This document shows positions 10,180-19,419 of a stretch of 64,000 nucleotides of DNA, in pieces; position 1 is the first letter of the stretch, and every line of letters starts with the position of its first letter. Source of the stretch: Sphingomicrobium marinum (GTDB taxonomy: Bacteria; Pseudomonadota; Alphaproteobacteria; Sphingomonadales; Sphingomonadaceae); contig NZ_JANPVQ010000001.1 of the NCBI RefSeq assembly GCF_026157105.1, forward strand, positions 1,481,501 to 1,545,500, given 5' to 3'. The notes under the pieces are model-generated. The model saw nothing but the letters and a program-made list of their open reading frames with translations. It was not told the origin of the DNA and made no database searches. Position numbers and translations under genes: made by a program.

Positions 10180-11462
10180 CTGACAAGACCGCAACCCTGA
10201 GCGTCGGTGGCAAGGATTATGAAATGCCCGTCCTGCCCGGTTCGGTAGGCCCCGAAGTCGTCGATATCCGCAAATTCTACGGGCAGTCGGGGATGTTCAC
10301 CTACGATCCCGGCTTCACCTCGACGGCAAGCGCGCAGAGCGCGATCACCTTCATCGACGGCGAAGAAGGCATCCTGCTCCACCGCGGCTATCCGATCGAC
10401 CAGCTGGCGGAAAAGTCGACGTTCATGGAAGTCGCCTACCTGCTGCTCCACGGCGACCTACCCAAGAAGGACGAGCTCGACGAATTCGTCCACATGATCA
10501 CCTATCATACGATGGTGCATGAGCAGCTCGCGCACTTCTTCCGCGGGTTCCGACGCGATGCGCACCCGATGTCGATCATGACCGGCGTCGTAGGTGCGCT
10601 TTCGGCGTTCTACCATGACAGCACCGACATCACCGATCCGCAGCAGCGGCTCATCGCGTCGCACCGCCTGATCGCCAAGATGCCCACGATCGCTGCGATG
10701 GCGTATAAATATTCGGTCGGTCAGCCCTTCGTCTACCCGCGCAACGACCTGTCCTATGTCGGCAACTTCCTGCGCATGACATTCTCGGTTCCGGCGGAGG
10801 AATATGAGGTCAACCCGATCCTCGAACGCGCGATGGACCGGATCTTCATCCTCCATGCCGATCACGAACAGAACGCCTCGACCTCGACCGTGCGTCTTGC
10901 CGGCTCGTCGGGTGCCAACCCGTTCGCCTGTATCGCATCGGGCATTGCCTGCCTGTGGGGCCCGGCGCACGGCGGCGCCAATGAAGCCGCGCTCAACATG
11001 CTTCGCGAAATCGGCGATGCCGGGAACGTCAAGAAATATGTCGACCGCGCGAAGGACAAGAACGATCCGTTCCGCCTGATGGGCTTCGGCCACCGTGTCT
11101 ACAAGAACTACGATCCGCGCGCGAAGGTGATGCAGCAGACCGCGCAGGAAGTGCTCGACGAACTGAACATTTCCGATCCGGTGCTCGACGTTGCCCGCGA
11201 ACTCGAACAGATCGCGCTCAACGACGATTATTTCATCGAGAAGAAGCTCTATCCGAACGTCGATTTCTATTCGGGCGTCATCCTCAACGCGATCGGTTTC
11301 CCGACCGAAATGTTCACGGCGCTATTTGCGCTGGCACGCACCACGGGCTGGGTCGCGCAGTGGAACGAGATGATCTCGGATCCCGAGCAGAAGATCGGCC
11401 GTCCGCGCCAGCTCTATGTCGGTGCGACCGAACGCGATTACGTCCCGGTCGACGAGCGCTAG
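10176..11462 (+). CDS. gltA: Citrate synthase
   Basis: Condenses acetyl-CoA with oxaloacetate at the entry of the TCA cycle. The 428-residue product is the size of the hexameric, NADH-regulated proteobacterial type. Catalytic His residues are seen in [10 protein letters not shown] and [15 protein letters not shown], and the catalytic Asp in the FYSG region. The first 50 residues form the beta-rich N-terminal domain ([19 protein letters not shown]). Coupled to gltX by a 4-base overlap; ends 4 bases from the convergent histidine-kinase-like gene. Confidence 0.97.
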   Translation: MTDKTATLSVGGKDYEMPVLPGSVGPEVVDIRKFYGQSGMFTYDPGFTSTASAQSAITFIDGEEGILLHRGYPIDQLAEKSTFMEVAYLLLHGDLPKKDELDEFVHMITYHTMVHEQLAHFFRGFRRDAHPMSIMTGVVGALSAFYHDSTDITDPQQRLIASHRLIAKMPTIAAMAYKYSVGQPFVYPRNDLSYVGNFLRMTFSVPAEEYEVNPILERAMDRIFILHADHEQNASTSTVRLAGSSGANPFACIASGIACLWGPAHGGANEAALNMLREIGDAGNVKKYVDRAKDKNDPFRLMGFGHRVYKNYDPRAKVMQQTAQEVLDELNISDPVLDVARELEQIALNDDYFIEKKLYPNVDFYSGVILNAIGFPTEMFTALFALARTTGWVAQWNEMISDPEQKIGRPRQLYVGATERDYVPVDER

Positions 11463-11466
11463 GGCT

Positions 11467-12459
11467 TCAGGCCGCGGGCAGGCGCAGGCGGAAGCAGGCG
11501 CCTTGCTTGGGCTGGTCGCCCATCAACACATCACCGCCCATGCCGCGGGCCAGACGGCGCGAGATGGCGAGGCCTAACCCCTTGCCGCCGTCTTCGGCGT
11601 CATGTGCCCGCTCGAATGCTTCGAAAATGCGCAGGCGGTCGATCGGCGCAATGCCCGGGCCGGTATCGCTTATGCGCGTTTCGATAATGCCGTCCCCGGC
11701 CTTAAAATCGATGCGCACGCACCCGCCCGCGGGGCTGTGACGCACGGCGTTGCCCAGGATATTGACGAGGATCTGCAGCGCTGCACCGCGCTGGCCAAGT
11801 ACCATCCCGGGCGCACCGAAGCTGTTGACCTTGATCGAAACGTCGCGCTTGCTCGCTGCGCTTTTAACGATCTGCGCAGCCTCCTTGGCCACCTCGCCAA
11901 GATCGATCTCTTCGCTCGACCGGCCACTGACCTGCTCGCTCATCGTATGGATGACCGATAACAAATGCCGGCCCGCCGCCGCTATGTCGTTGCCATAATC
12001 GGCATAGTTTTCCTGCAGCGGCCCGTCGGCCTGCGCACTGATACCCTCCGCGGCATCGATAATCTGGCCCAGCGGCGAGGCCAGCGTATCGTCAAGCGTT
12101 TCGGGCGCTTGATCAAACGCCGGTCCCGTTTCGGCGAGCTTCCAGTCACTGATGCAAAGCCGCACGACCTCGTCTTCCGGAGTGGCCGTCACCAAAATGT
12201 CGTAACGATGTTCGGCATCCGCGATGTGTGCCTCTCGCGTCACTGGAATGCCCAGCTTGCGCGCTAGCCTCACGATGTCCGCAAGCGGCGCGACGGCGAG
12301 CCGCGCGCCAAGCCGTGCCCCGGCCTCGCGCTGCAGGCGTGCAAGCGCCGGATCGGCTGCAATCAGGCGCAAACCGCCATCGACACACCCCATCACGGGT
12401 AGCGCCGGCAGGTCGGGCTTGTCCTTCAGCTGTGCATAGTCTTCGCTCATCATGCCCAT
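11467..12459 (-). CDS. Histidine-kinase-like protein lacking the phosphoacceptor His
   Basis: The 330-residue protein has no membrane segment, so it is probably cytoplasmic. Residues 20-110 look like a PAS-type sensor region, 120-185 a DHp helical pair, and 220-328 a HATPase domain with a clear N box (LVNILGNAVRHSP), G1 box (DTGPGIA) and G2 box (GKGLGLAISRRLARGMGG). Where the H box should read HELRTPL, the sequence is DTLASPL, with Asp124 in place of His. ATP binding looks intact but ordinary autophosphorylation does not. The start is uncertain: ATGs at 12450, 12453, 12459 and 12468 are in frame. It lies 23 bases after the transferase-like gene at 12483. No response regulator is adjacent. Confidence 0.85.
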   Translation of the reverse strand: MGMMSEDYAQLKDKPDLPALPVMGCVDGGLRLIAADPALARLQREAGARLGARLAVAPLADIVRLARKLGIPVTREAHIADAEHRYDILVTATPEDEVVRLCISDWKLAETGPAFDQAPETLDDTLASPLGQIIDAAEGISAQADGPLQENYADYGNDIAAAGRHLLSVIHTMSEQVSGRSSEEIDLGEVAKEAAQIVKSAASKRDVSIKVNSFGAPGMVLGQRGAALQILVNILGNAVRHSPAGGCVRIDFKAGDGIIETRISDTGPGIAPIDRLRIFEAFERAHDAEDGGKGLGLAISRRLARGMGGDVLMGDQPKQGACFRLRLPAA

Positions 12460-12482
12460 TGGCCGCATCGGGCCATGCCCGG

Positions 12483-13652
12483 TCAAGCTGCGCGCAAACG
12501 CTGTGCCAAAATGAGCGACCCGCCAGCATAGGCTGTGAGTACCAGCAAGCCGAGGAGCCACTGGCCGAATAGCCCGAAGGGAAGTAGCACCAGGATCGCG
12601 GGGCGCCGTGCGAAAAGCCACGTTTCGAACCTGGCGCCTTTGCGCAGCGGACGAAGCACCTCCGCGAAGACGACGAGGCTGAGCGCCGCCATCATCGCGC
12701 CCCATCCCGCGCTGGCGAAAAGCCACCAGCCAAACGCGAGAAATGCCGTGCCGACGAGCGGCCATCGCAGGGCAAATCGCCAGTCCTTGGGTCCGAGGGC
12801 CCGCAGCCGGAGCGAGGCGATGCGCCGCGCCACCAGGTCGAGCGGCATCGACAGGAGCAGCGCCGCAACCGCCACCAACCCGTAGCCCAGCAGAAAGGCC
12901 GGGATGGCAAGCGCGCCGAGCATCAGCCCGGCCAGAGCGATCCAAACGGGCCGGATGCCCGATGCCGAAAGCTTCTCGGTGAGGAAATCTTCGAGCCACG
13001 GCGTCACGTAGCGCGCCACCCAGTCGCGTCGTTCGCCCTTGGAAGCGGCCAACATGCGGCGCGAGTAATCCGCCGCATCGGCGGGGGTTTCGACCAGCAA
13101 GGGGCCGCGCCCCTCGCCTTGCTCGCCGGCGACCAGTTCGGCGCCCGCTTGCACCGAGCGGCGGAGCAACGTCGACGACAGGTCCCATTCGCCAAGCATC
13201 GCGGCGGTGCCGCCGATATCGCGGCCTTCCACCAGCGACAGCCCGGCCCAGCGTCGGGTAAGGTCAATCCGCTCGAAGCGCTCATGCGCATCTTCATCGG
13301 GCACGGTGATGATTTGCGGGGTGCCGGCCTCCGCCAGCGCCTGCAGTTGGGCAAGATCGGGCACGATGCCGTCGGCAACCTGGATGACCAGCGCATCGGC
13401 CTCGAATCGCGCGGCGACTTCGGCCGCGTCTTCGGCAGTGACGATATTGAGCCCCTCGCCGCGCAGCCTGTCGAGCAGGCCAGTCAGCCCTGCAGGGGGT
13501 TCGTCGACCAGAACCACGATGGGCGAAGCGCCCGCGGCGCCGACCGCGCGCAGCTGCAACTCCACCAGCGGGCGCCCAGCCACCGGCAGCAGCGCGCACA
13601 GTCCGCCATCTTCGCTATCGTCAATCGCCGTCACGAGCGCACCGAGCGCCAT
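12483..13652 (-). CDS. Fused nucleotidyltransferase-like / CDP-alcohol-transferase-like membrane protein
   Basis: Function not recognised. The start is fixed by a strong GGGGAGG just upstream of the ATG at 13650-13652. Residues 1-210 resemble a sugar/inositol-phosphate nucleotidyltransferase fold (LLPVAGRPLVELQL near 21-34), but the GxGxR signature is missing. After WVARYVTPWLEDFL (211-224), which resembles the linker of bifunctional IPCT/DIPPS enzymes, residues 235-389 hold about five or six membrane helices. The CDP-alcohol phosphotransferase motif D-G-x-x-A-R is reduced to L271-D272-x-x-A275-R276. Both catalytic signatures therefore look eroded. The resemblance is inference from pattern; an orphan membrane protein remains possible. 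Followed 23 bases later by the His-less kinase. Confidence 0.7.
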   Translation of the reverse strand: MALGALVTAIDDSEDGGLCALLPVAGRPLVELQLRAVGAAGASPIVVLVDEPPAGLTGLLDRLRGEGLNIVTAEDAAEVAARFEADALVIQVADGIVPDLAQLQALAEAGTPQIITVPDEDAHERFERIDLTRRWAGLSLVEGRDIGGTAAMLGEWDLSSTLLRRSVQAGAELVAGEQGEGRGPLLVETPADAADYSRRMLAASKGERRDWVARYVTPWLEDFLTEKLSASGIRPVWIALAGLMLGALAIPAFLLGYGLVAVAALLLSMPLDLVARRIASLRLRALGPKDWRFALRWPLVGTAFLAFGWWLFASAGWGAMMAALSLVVFAEVLRPLRKGARFETWLFARRPAILVLLPFGLFGQWLLGLLVLTAYAGGSLILAQRLRAA

Positions 13653-13755
13653 GATCCCTCCCCAAATTGTCGTTCGGTGAATTCTTGGCGGAGCCGGTCC
13701 GGCTTTTCCAGCCAAACATGCTGGCAGTCACCGCGAAATACGTTAGGATGACGTC

Positions 13756-16038
13756 ATGAGCCCGCAATTCGATCCGATCCGCCCCGAACGCCGCCTCCAC
13801 AGCGACGACAATGCCGTGCAGACCAGCGAGGACACGCACGACACGCTCGACTTAGGCGGATGGGAAGATATCGAGCGAGCGCGCAACGATCTTGGCGGCC
13901 GCGCCGTGCTGGGGTGGTTCCTGGCGCTGATGTCGATCGCCTGGACCGGATTCGCCAGTTGGTCGGCGGGTCGCGAGCTTTCCGCCGACACGCTGACGAT
14001 CACCGATATTGCGCCGTGGATCGCGATCCTTGCCGGACCGCTCGTCCTGCTTGCCATCGCCTGGCTGATGTTCGGACGTACGCGGCGCAAGGAAGCCGAA
14101 CGCTTCATCAATACCGTCAAGATCATGCGCGAAGAGACCGCGGCGCTGCAGAATCAGCTCGGCGCACTGACGGCGCGTATCGATGAAAGCCGCAGCTCGC
14201 TGACCACCATCGCGGGTGAGCTAGATGGCATGGCCGATGCCAGCGTCGAGCGCATGACCAACGCCACGCATACGATCGAAGGCAGCATTTCGCGCATGGG
14301 CGAACAGGGCGCGGCTTTCGATGCGAGCGCCGCATCGGCCAAGGCCGACATGGAGAAACTGCTCGCCGACCTGCCGACGGCCCAGCACCAGGCTGATACG
14401 CTCGGCGCCAGCTTGCGCAGCGCGGGCGATGACGCGGCGTCGCGCGCCGAAGCGCTGGGCGTGTTGCTCGATCGGCTCGGCACCGCGAGCGAGACCGCAC
14501 GCGGCCAGATCGAGGAAGCGACCGGACAGCTCAGCGCGCGTCTGGGCGATATCGAAGGAGTCGGCAAATCGAGCAGCGCGACGATTGCCAATGCCCGCGG
14601 TCAAGTCGACCAGCTGCTGAACACCTCCGCCGAAGCGCTGAGCGAAATCCGCAGCGGTATCGACACGCAGGCCGCGGCCGTCGCCGCGCTCGTCGCGCAG
14701 GCTCAATCGGGCATATCGCGTAGTGGCAGCGACGCTGCCGAACAGCTCGGTCGTTCCATAGCTGACGCCGATAGCAAGCTCGAGGGCTTTAGCCAGCGAC
14801 TGGCCGAGCAGGACGAAGTCACCCGCAACATCGTCGCACGCGTTAACGACGGCATCGCGCAGCTTGACAGCCAGTTTGCGACCCTCGCCGCCAGCGGCGA
14901 TGAACGCGCTGCCGCCATGCACGCAGCGATCGCCAATGTTCGCGAGCAGCTTTCGGCGCTCGACAGCGACGCGATCGGGCAGGATGACCGTCTCTCGTCC
15001 ATGGGCGAGCGCACATCGCACCTGCGCGACCAGCTTGCAGCCCTTAGCCAAGAACTCAGCGAAACGATCGGCCTGTCACTCGACGAAGCCGGCACGAAGG
15101 CCGACAGGCTGGCCGAGACCGCGGCAAAGCTGGCGCCGACCGTCACGGCAATGCGCGAAGAAAGCGAAACTGCGGAGATGTGTCTCGCCACGGCTGCCGA
15201 TGCAATCGACACCAGTCACCAGCGCCTTGGCGAGTTGATGGAAGGCATCGACGGGGGCGTCGGCCTGGCCGAAGCGCGGATGAACGAACTCAAGGCGGCG
15301 CTCAGCGAGATGACCGGGGAAGCCCAGGCGCTGACGGCCGAGACCGCGCCTGCACTGGTCGAAGCGCTCATTCAGGTGCGCGATGCGGCCTCGCGCGCCG
15401 GCGAACGCGCCCGCGAGGCGATCCGCGAGGCGATCCCGCAAAGCGCTTCGGAAATGGGCGACGCCACGCGCAAGGCGCTGGAAGCTGCCGTGCAGTCCAG
15501 CGTCGCCGAACAGCTTGCCGAACTCGACCGGGTCGCCACCCAAGCCGTCGAAGCGGCACGCGGCGCTTCCGACAAACTCAACGCGCAGATGCTATCGATC
15601 GGCCAGACCGCCGGTGCGCTCGAAGCTTATATGAACGAGGTCGCGGAGGATGAGCGCGTTGGCCAGAGCGAAGAGTTCACCCGCCGCACCGCCTACCTCA
15701 TGGAATCGATGCACAGCGCTGCCATCGACGTCGAGAAGATCCTTTCCAACGAAGTCGATGAGAAAAGCTGGGCAGCCTATCTCAAGGGCGAACGCGGCGT
15801 CTTCACCCGCAAGGCGGTCAAGCTGCTGTCGAACAGCGATGCCAAGTCGCTCGGCCAATATTACGAGGCGGACCCCGAGTTTGCCTGTGCCGTCAATCGC
15901 TACGTTCAGGACTTCGAAGCGATGCTACGCCGCATGATGAGCGAACGCGACGGTGACGTCATGGCGGTCGCGATGCTGTCGAGCGATATGGGCAAGCTAT
16001 ATGCCGCGCTGAGCCAGGCGGTCAGCCGCAAGGTCTAA
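13756..16038 (+). CDS. Large two-TM coiled-coil protein (TipN-like topology)
   Basis: A 760-residue protein with a charged 50-residue N-terminus, two membrane helices (about residues 51-72 and 86-107) and then some 530 residues of Ala/Glu/Asp/Arg-rich helix (about 110-640) with heptad-like spacing, ending in a more globular conserved region (about 640-760, including SKAVKLLSNSDAKSLGQYY-like sequence). Homologs in sphingomonads are often labelled ATPase, but no Walker motif is visible. The layout matches that of polarity proteins such as Caulobacter TipN; shared function is inference only. Starts about 100 bases from the divergent gene at 13652 and overlaps the DUF1467 gene tail to tail by 4 bases. 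Confidence 0.8.
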   Translation: MSPQFDPIRPERRLHSDDNAVQTSEDTHDTLDLGGWEDIERARNDLGGRAVLGWFLALMSIAWTGFASWSAGRELSADTLTITDIAPWIAILAGPLVLLAIAWLMFGRTRRKEAERFINTVKIMREETAALQNQLGALTARIDESRSSLTTIAGELDGMADASVERMTNATHTIEGSISRMGEQGAAFDASAASAKADMEKLLADLPTAQHQADTLGASLRSAGDDAASRAEALGVLLDRLGTASETARGQIEEATGQLSARLGDIEGVGKSSSATIANARGQVDQLLNTSAEALSEIRSGIDTQAAAVAALVAQAQSGISRSGSDAAEQLGRSIADADSKLEGFSQRLAEQDEVTRNIVARVNDGIAQLDSQFATLAASGDERAAAMHAAIANVREQLSALDSDAIGQDDRLSSMGERTSHLRDQLAALSQELSETIGLSLDEAGTKADRLAETAAKLAPTVTAMREESETAEMCLATAADAIDTSHQRLGELMEGIDGGVGLAEARMNELKAALSEMTGEAQALTAETAPALVEALIQVRDAASRAGERAREAIREAIPQSASEMGDATRKALEAAVQSSVAEQLAELDRVATQAVEAARGASDKLNAQMLSIGQTAGALEAYMNEVAEDERVGQSEEFTRRTAYLMESMHSAAIDVEKILSNEVDEKSWAAYLKGERGVFTRKAVKLLSNSDAKSLGQYYEADPEFACAVNRYVQDFEAMLRRMMSERDGDVMAVAMLSSDMGKLYAALSQAVSRKV

Positions 16039-16304
16039 AAATCTCGATCGAAGAAGTTGAGATCTTCGCTGGTCAACCAGCCCATCTCGTAGTTCAGTAC
16101 GTATAGGCCGGTCAGCACCGCCGCGATAATCGCGGCGCGGGTCAAGTGGCGCTTCAGGTTGAACGACGACGGCGCGCTTTCGGCTTGCCCGGGCACCAGC
16201 TTCTTGCCCGCCTCCTCGTCGGTCTTCACGCCGAATGGCAGCATGATGAAGGCCACCGCGACGAAAATCAGAAAATAGACGGCAATGACGGAGGCTAGTT
16301 GCAC
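16035..16304 (-). CDS. DUF1467 family small membrane protein
   Basis: An 89-residue protein with two hydrophobic helices (about residues 3-24 and 56-76) and the motif MLPFGVKTDEEAG between them, typical of DUF1467. The function of the family is unknown. The start is the GTG at 16302-16304, read inside the last codons of RNase J (10-base overlap); a longer open frame from 16418 merely shadows the RNase J gene. It is the last gene of the long minus-strand run that begins at nuoA. The ATCTC...GAGATTTTT at its end on the minus strand may form a weak terminator merged with the stop codon. Confidence 0.85.
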   Translation of the reverse strand: MQLASVIAVYFLIFVAVAFIMLPFGVKTDEEAGKKLVPGQAESAPSSFNLKRHLTRAAIIAAVLTGLYVLNYEMGWLTSEDLNFFDRDF

Positions 16305-17932
16305 GCGACGATCATGACCTCGACGATGGGTTTCTTGCCGGTCCATGCATTGGCACAGCGACGCACCGCGAGACGGACCTTCTCCCGTGCCTTCCCCTCG
16401 TCCATGCCGGACTCCCACGCCTTGGTAGCACTGTCGGCGCAGTCGGCGAGAAAATCGGCATGATCCTCCTCCACCGGCACACCGAGCGCCCGCACTTCCA
16501 CGTCACCCGCCAGCTGATCATCGCCATCGATCGGCAGCGCGACCGCGATCACGCCTTCCCAGCTCATCTTGCGGCGCTGGTTGATCGTCTGCCCGTCGGC
16601 GGGAAGAATGACGTCACCGTCGAGGATCAGGCGGCCCGTGCGAACGACATCGATCTTCTCGGGATCACCAGGGGCGAGCCGGATGACGTCGCCGTTGGTC
16701 TGGAACACGGTGTGCGGGATGCGATGCTCTTTTCCCAGCCATGCCTGTTCGCGCATGTGCCGGTTTTCGCCGTGCACCGGGATCAGGATGTCGGGGCGGA
16801 TCCAGTCGTACATCTGCTTGAGCTCGGGTCGTCCCGGGTGGCCGGACACGTGCACATGCACCTGCTTTTCGGTCACCGTATGCACGCCGAGATCAGATAG
16901 CGCATTCATGATACGCCCGATGGCAAGCTCGTTGCCGGGGATCATCTTTGACGAGAAGATAACCGTATCGTCTTCGCTGAGTTTCAATGTGTGCTGGCCA
17001 TTGGCGATGCGGTTGAGCGCCGCGCGCGGCTCTCCCTGCCCGCCCGTCGCGATGATCATGACGTTCCGCCGCGGCAGTTGCATCGCATCCTCGAAGCGCA
17101 CGGTCTGCGGAAAATCCTGCAGGTAGCCGGTCGACTGCGCGACGCGGATGATGCGATCGAGGCTGCGGCCCGCCACGACCAGTTCGCGCCCGGCTTCCTG
17201 CGCAACGCGGCCAAGCGTCTCGAGCCGCGCCGCGTTGGAGGCAAACGTGGTGACAAGAACGCGGCCCTCGGCCCTCTGCACCTCCTGCAGCAGGCCTTCG
17301 TAGACGCTGCTTTCACTGCCCGAGGGCTTGTTGTCGAACACGTTGGTCGAATCGCACACCAGCGCACGAACGCCGCTATCGCCGATCATCTGCATCGCTT
17401 CATCGCCCGTCGGGGTGCCGAGCACGGGCTTTTCGTCGATTTTCCAATCGCCGGTGTGGAACACCTTGCCATGCGGCGTGTCGATCAGCACACCATTGCC
17501 TTCCGGAATGGAATGCGACAGCGCGACATAGCGTATGTCGAACGGCCCGAGCGTGATGCCGCCGTCGCGTTCGATCTGCTTGACCTTGACCTGACCGGTC
17601 AGGCCCTCCTGGTCGAGCTTTTCGCGGATCAGCCCCGCAGTGAACGGTGTCGCGTAGAGCGGCACCTTCAGCTCGTCGGCAAGATAGGGAATGGCGCCGA
17701 TATGGTCTTCATGACCGTGCGTGAGGACGATGCCGATGAGCTCGTCCTGTCGCTCCTCGATAAATTCGAGATCGGGCAGGATCAGGTCGACGCCGGGATA
17801 ATAGGGATCGGCAAAGGTCAGACCCAGGTCGACCATCAGCCATTTGCCGCGGCAACCGTAGAGATTGACGTTCATGCCGATCTCGCCCGAGCCGCCGAGC
17901 GCGCAAAAAAGAAGTTCGTCGCCTGGTGTCAT
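16295..17932 (-). CDS. rnj: Ribonuclease J
   Basis: Metallo-beta-lactamase/beta-CASP nuclease with 5'-3' exo- and endonuclease activity in mRNA decay and rRNA maturation. The 545-residue product has the metal-binding motif HGHEDH at residues 72-77, further metal His in SHSIPEGNG and a C-terminal beta-[14 protein letters not shown] and HGENRH. ATGA overlap with coaX upstream and a 10-base overlap with the DUF1467 gene downstream. Alphaproteobacteria often keep RNase J next to coaX and birA after nuoN, as here. Confidence 0.96.
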   Translation of the reverse strand: MTPGDELLFCALGGSGEIGMNVNLYGCRGKWLMVDLGLTFADPYYPGVDLILPDLEFIEERQDELIGIVLTHGHEDHIGAIPYLADELKVPLYATPFTAGLIREKLDQEGLTGQVKVKQIERDGGITLGPFDIRYVALSHSIPEGNGVLIDTPHGKVFHTGDWKIDEKPVLGTPTGDEAMQMIGDSGVRALVCDSTNVFDNKPSGSESSVYEGLLQEVQRAEGRVLVTTFASNAARLETLGRVAQEAGRELVVAGRSLDRIIRVAQSTGYLQDFPQTVRFEDAMQLPRRNVMIIATGGQGEPRAALNRIANGQHTLKLSEDDTVIFSSKMIPGNELAIGRIMNALSDLGVHTVTEKQVHVHVSGHPGRPELKQMYDWIRPDILIPVHGENRHMREQAWLGKEHRIPHTVFQTNGDVIRLAPGDPEKIDVVRTGRLILDGDVILPADGQTINQRRKMSWEGVIAVALPIDGDDQLAGDVEVRALGVPVEEDHADFLADCADSATKAWESGMDEGKAREKVRLAVRRCANAWTGKKPIVEVMIVACN

Positions 17933-18699
17933 GAAGTTGCCTGCTTATGGAGCATCATCAGCCCCTTGATGGTCAGATCAAAATCGATTGCGTCGAACAT
18001 GCCTTCGGGAAACAGTGCCGACAGTCCTCCGGTTCCGATCACGGTTACCGGCCGCCCAATTTCCTTTTTCGTGCGATCCAGCAATCCCTCGATCATCGCG
18101 ACATAACCCCAATAGACGCCGATCAGCATCTGGCTGTGCGTCGTGGTGCCAATGACGCTGTCATCGTCGGGTTTTTCGATTGCGATCTTGGGAAGCTGCG
18201 CCGTCTTGCCGGTCAGCGCATCGAGCGACAGGTTGATACCGGGCGCGATCACCCCGCCTTTGTAGGCGCCGGTATAGTCGGCCACGTCGAAGGTAGTCGC
18301 CGTACCGAAGTCGATGACGACAATGTCGCCTTCATGCTCGGCATGGGCAGCGATGATGTTGAGCCCGCGATCCGCACCAAGCGTATCGGGTTCGGGCACG
18401 TCGAGGGTCATCGGCCAGGCGGCGGCACCATGCCCCGCTACCAGCGGTTCGACCTTGAAATAGCGCCGCGCCAGCAGCGACAGGTTGTGCAGCGCACGCG
18501 GGACGACGGTGCCGATGATGACGGCGTCGACCTGCTTGAACTTGACCTTTTCAAGGCTGAGCAGTTGCTTGAGCCACACCGCATATTCGTCCGCTGTGCG
18601 TCTGGGATCGGTGGCGATCCGCCAGCGCGCCTTGATCTCGTCACCATCGCACAGGGCGAAGACAATGTTGGTGTTTCCGGCATCGATCGCGAGCAGCAT
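17929..18699 (-). CDS. coaX: Type III pantothenate kinase
   Basis: Phosphorylates pantothenate, the first step of coenzyme A synthesis. The 256-residue ASKHA-fold protein shows the family motifs DAGNTN at residues 6-11, GADRGLN near 112 and DFGTATTFD near 131. This type needs a monovalent cation and is not inhibited by CoA (family knowledge). Nine bases after birA and overlapping rnj by 4 bases (ATGA), so all three are probably made from one transcript. Confidence 0.96.
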   Translation of the reverse strand: MLLAIDAGNTNIVFALCDGDEIKARWRIATDPRRTADEYAVWLKQLLSLEKVKFKQVDAVIIGTVVPRALHNLSLLARRYFKVEPLVAGHGAAAWPMTLDVPEPDTLGADRGLNIIAAHAEHEGDIVVIDFGTATTFDVADYTGAYKGGVIAPGINLSLDALTGKTAQLPKIAIEKPDDDSVIGTTTHSQMLIGVYWGYVAMIEGLLDRTKKEIGRPVTVIGTGGLSALFPEGMFDAIDFDLTIKGLMMLHKQATS

Positions 18700-18708
18700 G
18701 CGCCCCTC

Positions 18709-19419
18709 CTACCCGTCCGCGTCGGCGGAATCGAGCGCTACGTCGCCGGCTCGAATAATCCGGACCTCGCCGCCGTCGAGTTCGAGCCGGAGCGCGCCAT
18801 CTTCTTCAAGGCCGACGAAGCGTCCCGACAGCGATGCGCCATCGCCATCGTGGACACGGATCTGGGTGCCGACAGGGTGCGCTTTTTGCATCCATGCCAT
18901 GGCGATCGAGGCCGGATCGGAACTGCGCCATGCCGCCAGCAAGCGCGCGAAGTTCGCCGCCAGGATTGGCGCAAAGGCTTGCGGTGCCATCGCTGCATCG
19001 AGCGACGATGTCTTGCGCCCCTCTATCTGCGGCGCCGCCGCGAGGTTCACGCCAAAACCCGCCACCACACGATCACCCGAGCGCTCGAGCAGAATGCCGG
19101 CCAGCTTGGCGCCATCGAGCATCAGGTCGTTGGGCCATTTAAGCTGGAAGTCGCGTCCCGGGGCGATGGTCTCGGCGGCCTCGACAAGGGCCAGCGCCGC
19201 GATCAGCGCGAGGCTTGCCGACGTCGGATCATTGGACTGGAGTTTGATCAGCGTGGAACCGAAGAAATTGCCGTCGATTGTCGTCCATTCACGCCCCTGA
19301 CGGCCGCGCCCATGATTCTGGTAGCGCGCGACGAGCCAGTCGCCCTCTACCGCGTGCGCATCGGCCATCAGGTCGGCATTGGTTGACCCGGTGACGTCTA
19401 CAAGGCGGATTTTACTCAG
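18709..19419 (-). CDS. birA: Biotin--[acetyl-CoA-carboxylase] ligase, apparent CTG start
   Basis: Attaches biotin to the carrier protein of acetyl-CoA carboxylase. It is monofunctional with no N-terminal HTH. Motifs seen: VTGSTNADL, GRGRQGREW (biotinyl-AMP loop), KWPNDLML and GFGVNL. The first ATG, at 19368, would cut off the conserved VTGSTN strand. Upstream of it the frame runs back to a stop inside nuoN with no ATG, GTG or TTG. The best candidate is CTG at 19417-19419, forming CTGA with the nuoN stop; this gives 236 residues beginning LSKIRLVDVTGSTN. The weak GAGTGGG lies upstream. ATC at 19410 is a less likely alternative. Confidence 0.88.
   Translation of the reverse strand: MSKIRLVDVTGSTNADLMADAHAVEGDWLVARYQNHGRGRQGREWTTIDGNFFGSTLIKLQSNDPTSASLALIAALALVEAAETIAPGRDFQLKWPNDLMLDGAKLAGILLERSGDRVVAGFGVNLAAAPQIEGRKTSSLDAAMAPQAFAPILAANFARLLAAWRSSDPASIAMAWMQKAHPVGTQIRVHDGDGASLSGRFVGLEEDGALRLELDGGEVRIIRAGDVALDSADADG

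Noticed and set aside
11467-13188. 573-codon frame that would extend the histidine-kinase-like gene upstream
   Set aside because: The first 240 codons overlap the transferase-like gene in another frame and read as Arg/Ala/Gly-rich noise. The kinase starts near 12459.
16035-16060. Strong terminator at the end of the nuo-rnj run
   Set aside because: The ATCTC/GAGAT stem is only five pairs with a 13-base loop, although a T-run follows; noted in the DUF1467 entry but too weak to list.
17947-19386. 479-codon open frame on the plus strand opposite coaX and birA
   Set aside because: Antisense shadow of two recognised genes; composition is that of a shadow frame and it has no family match.
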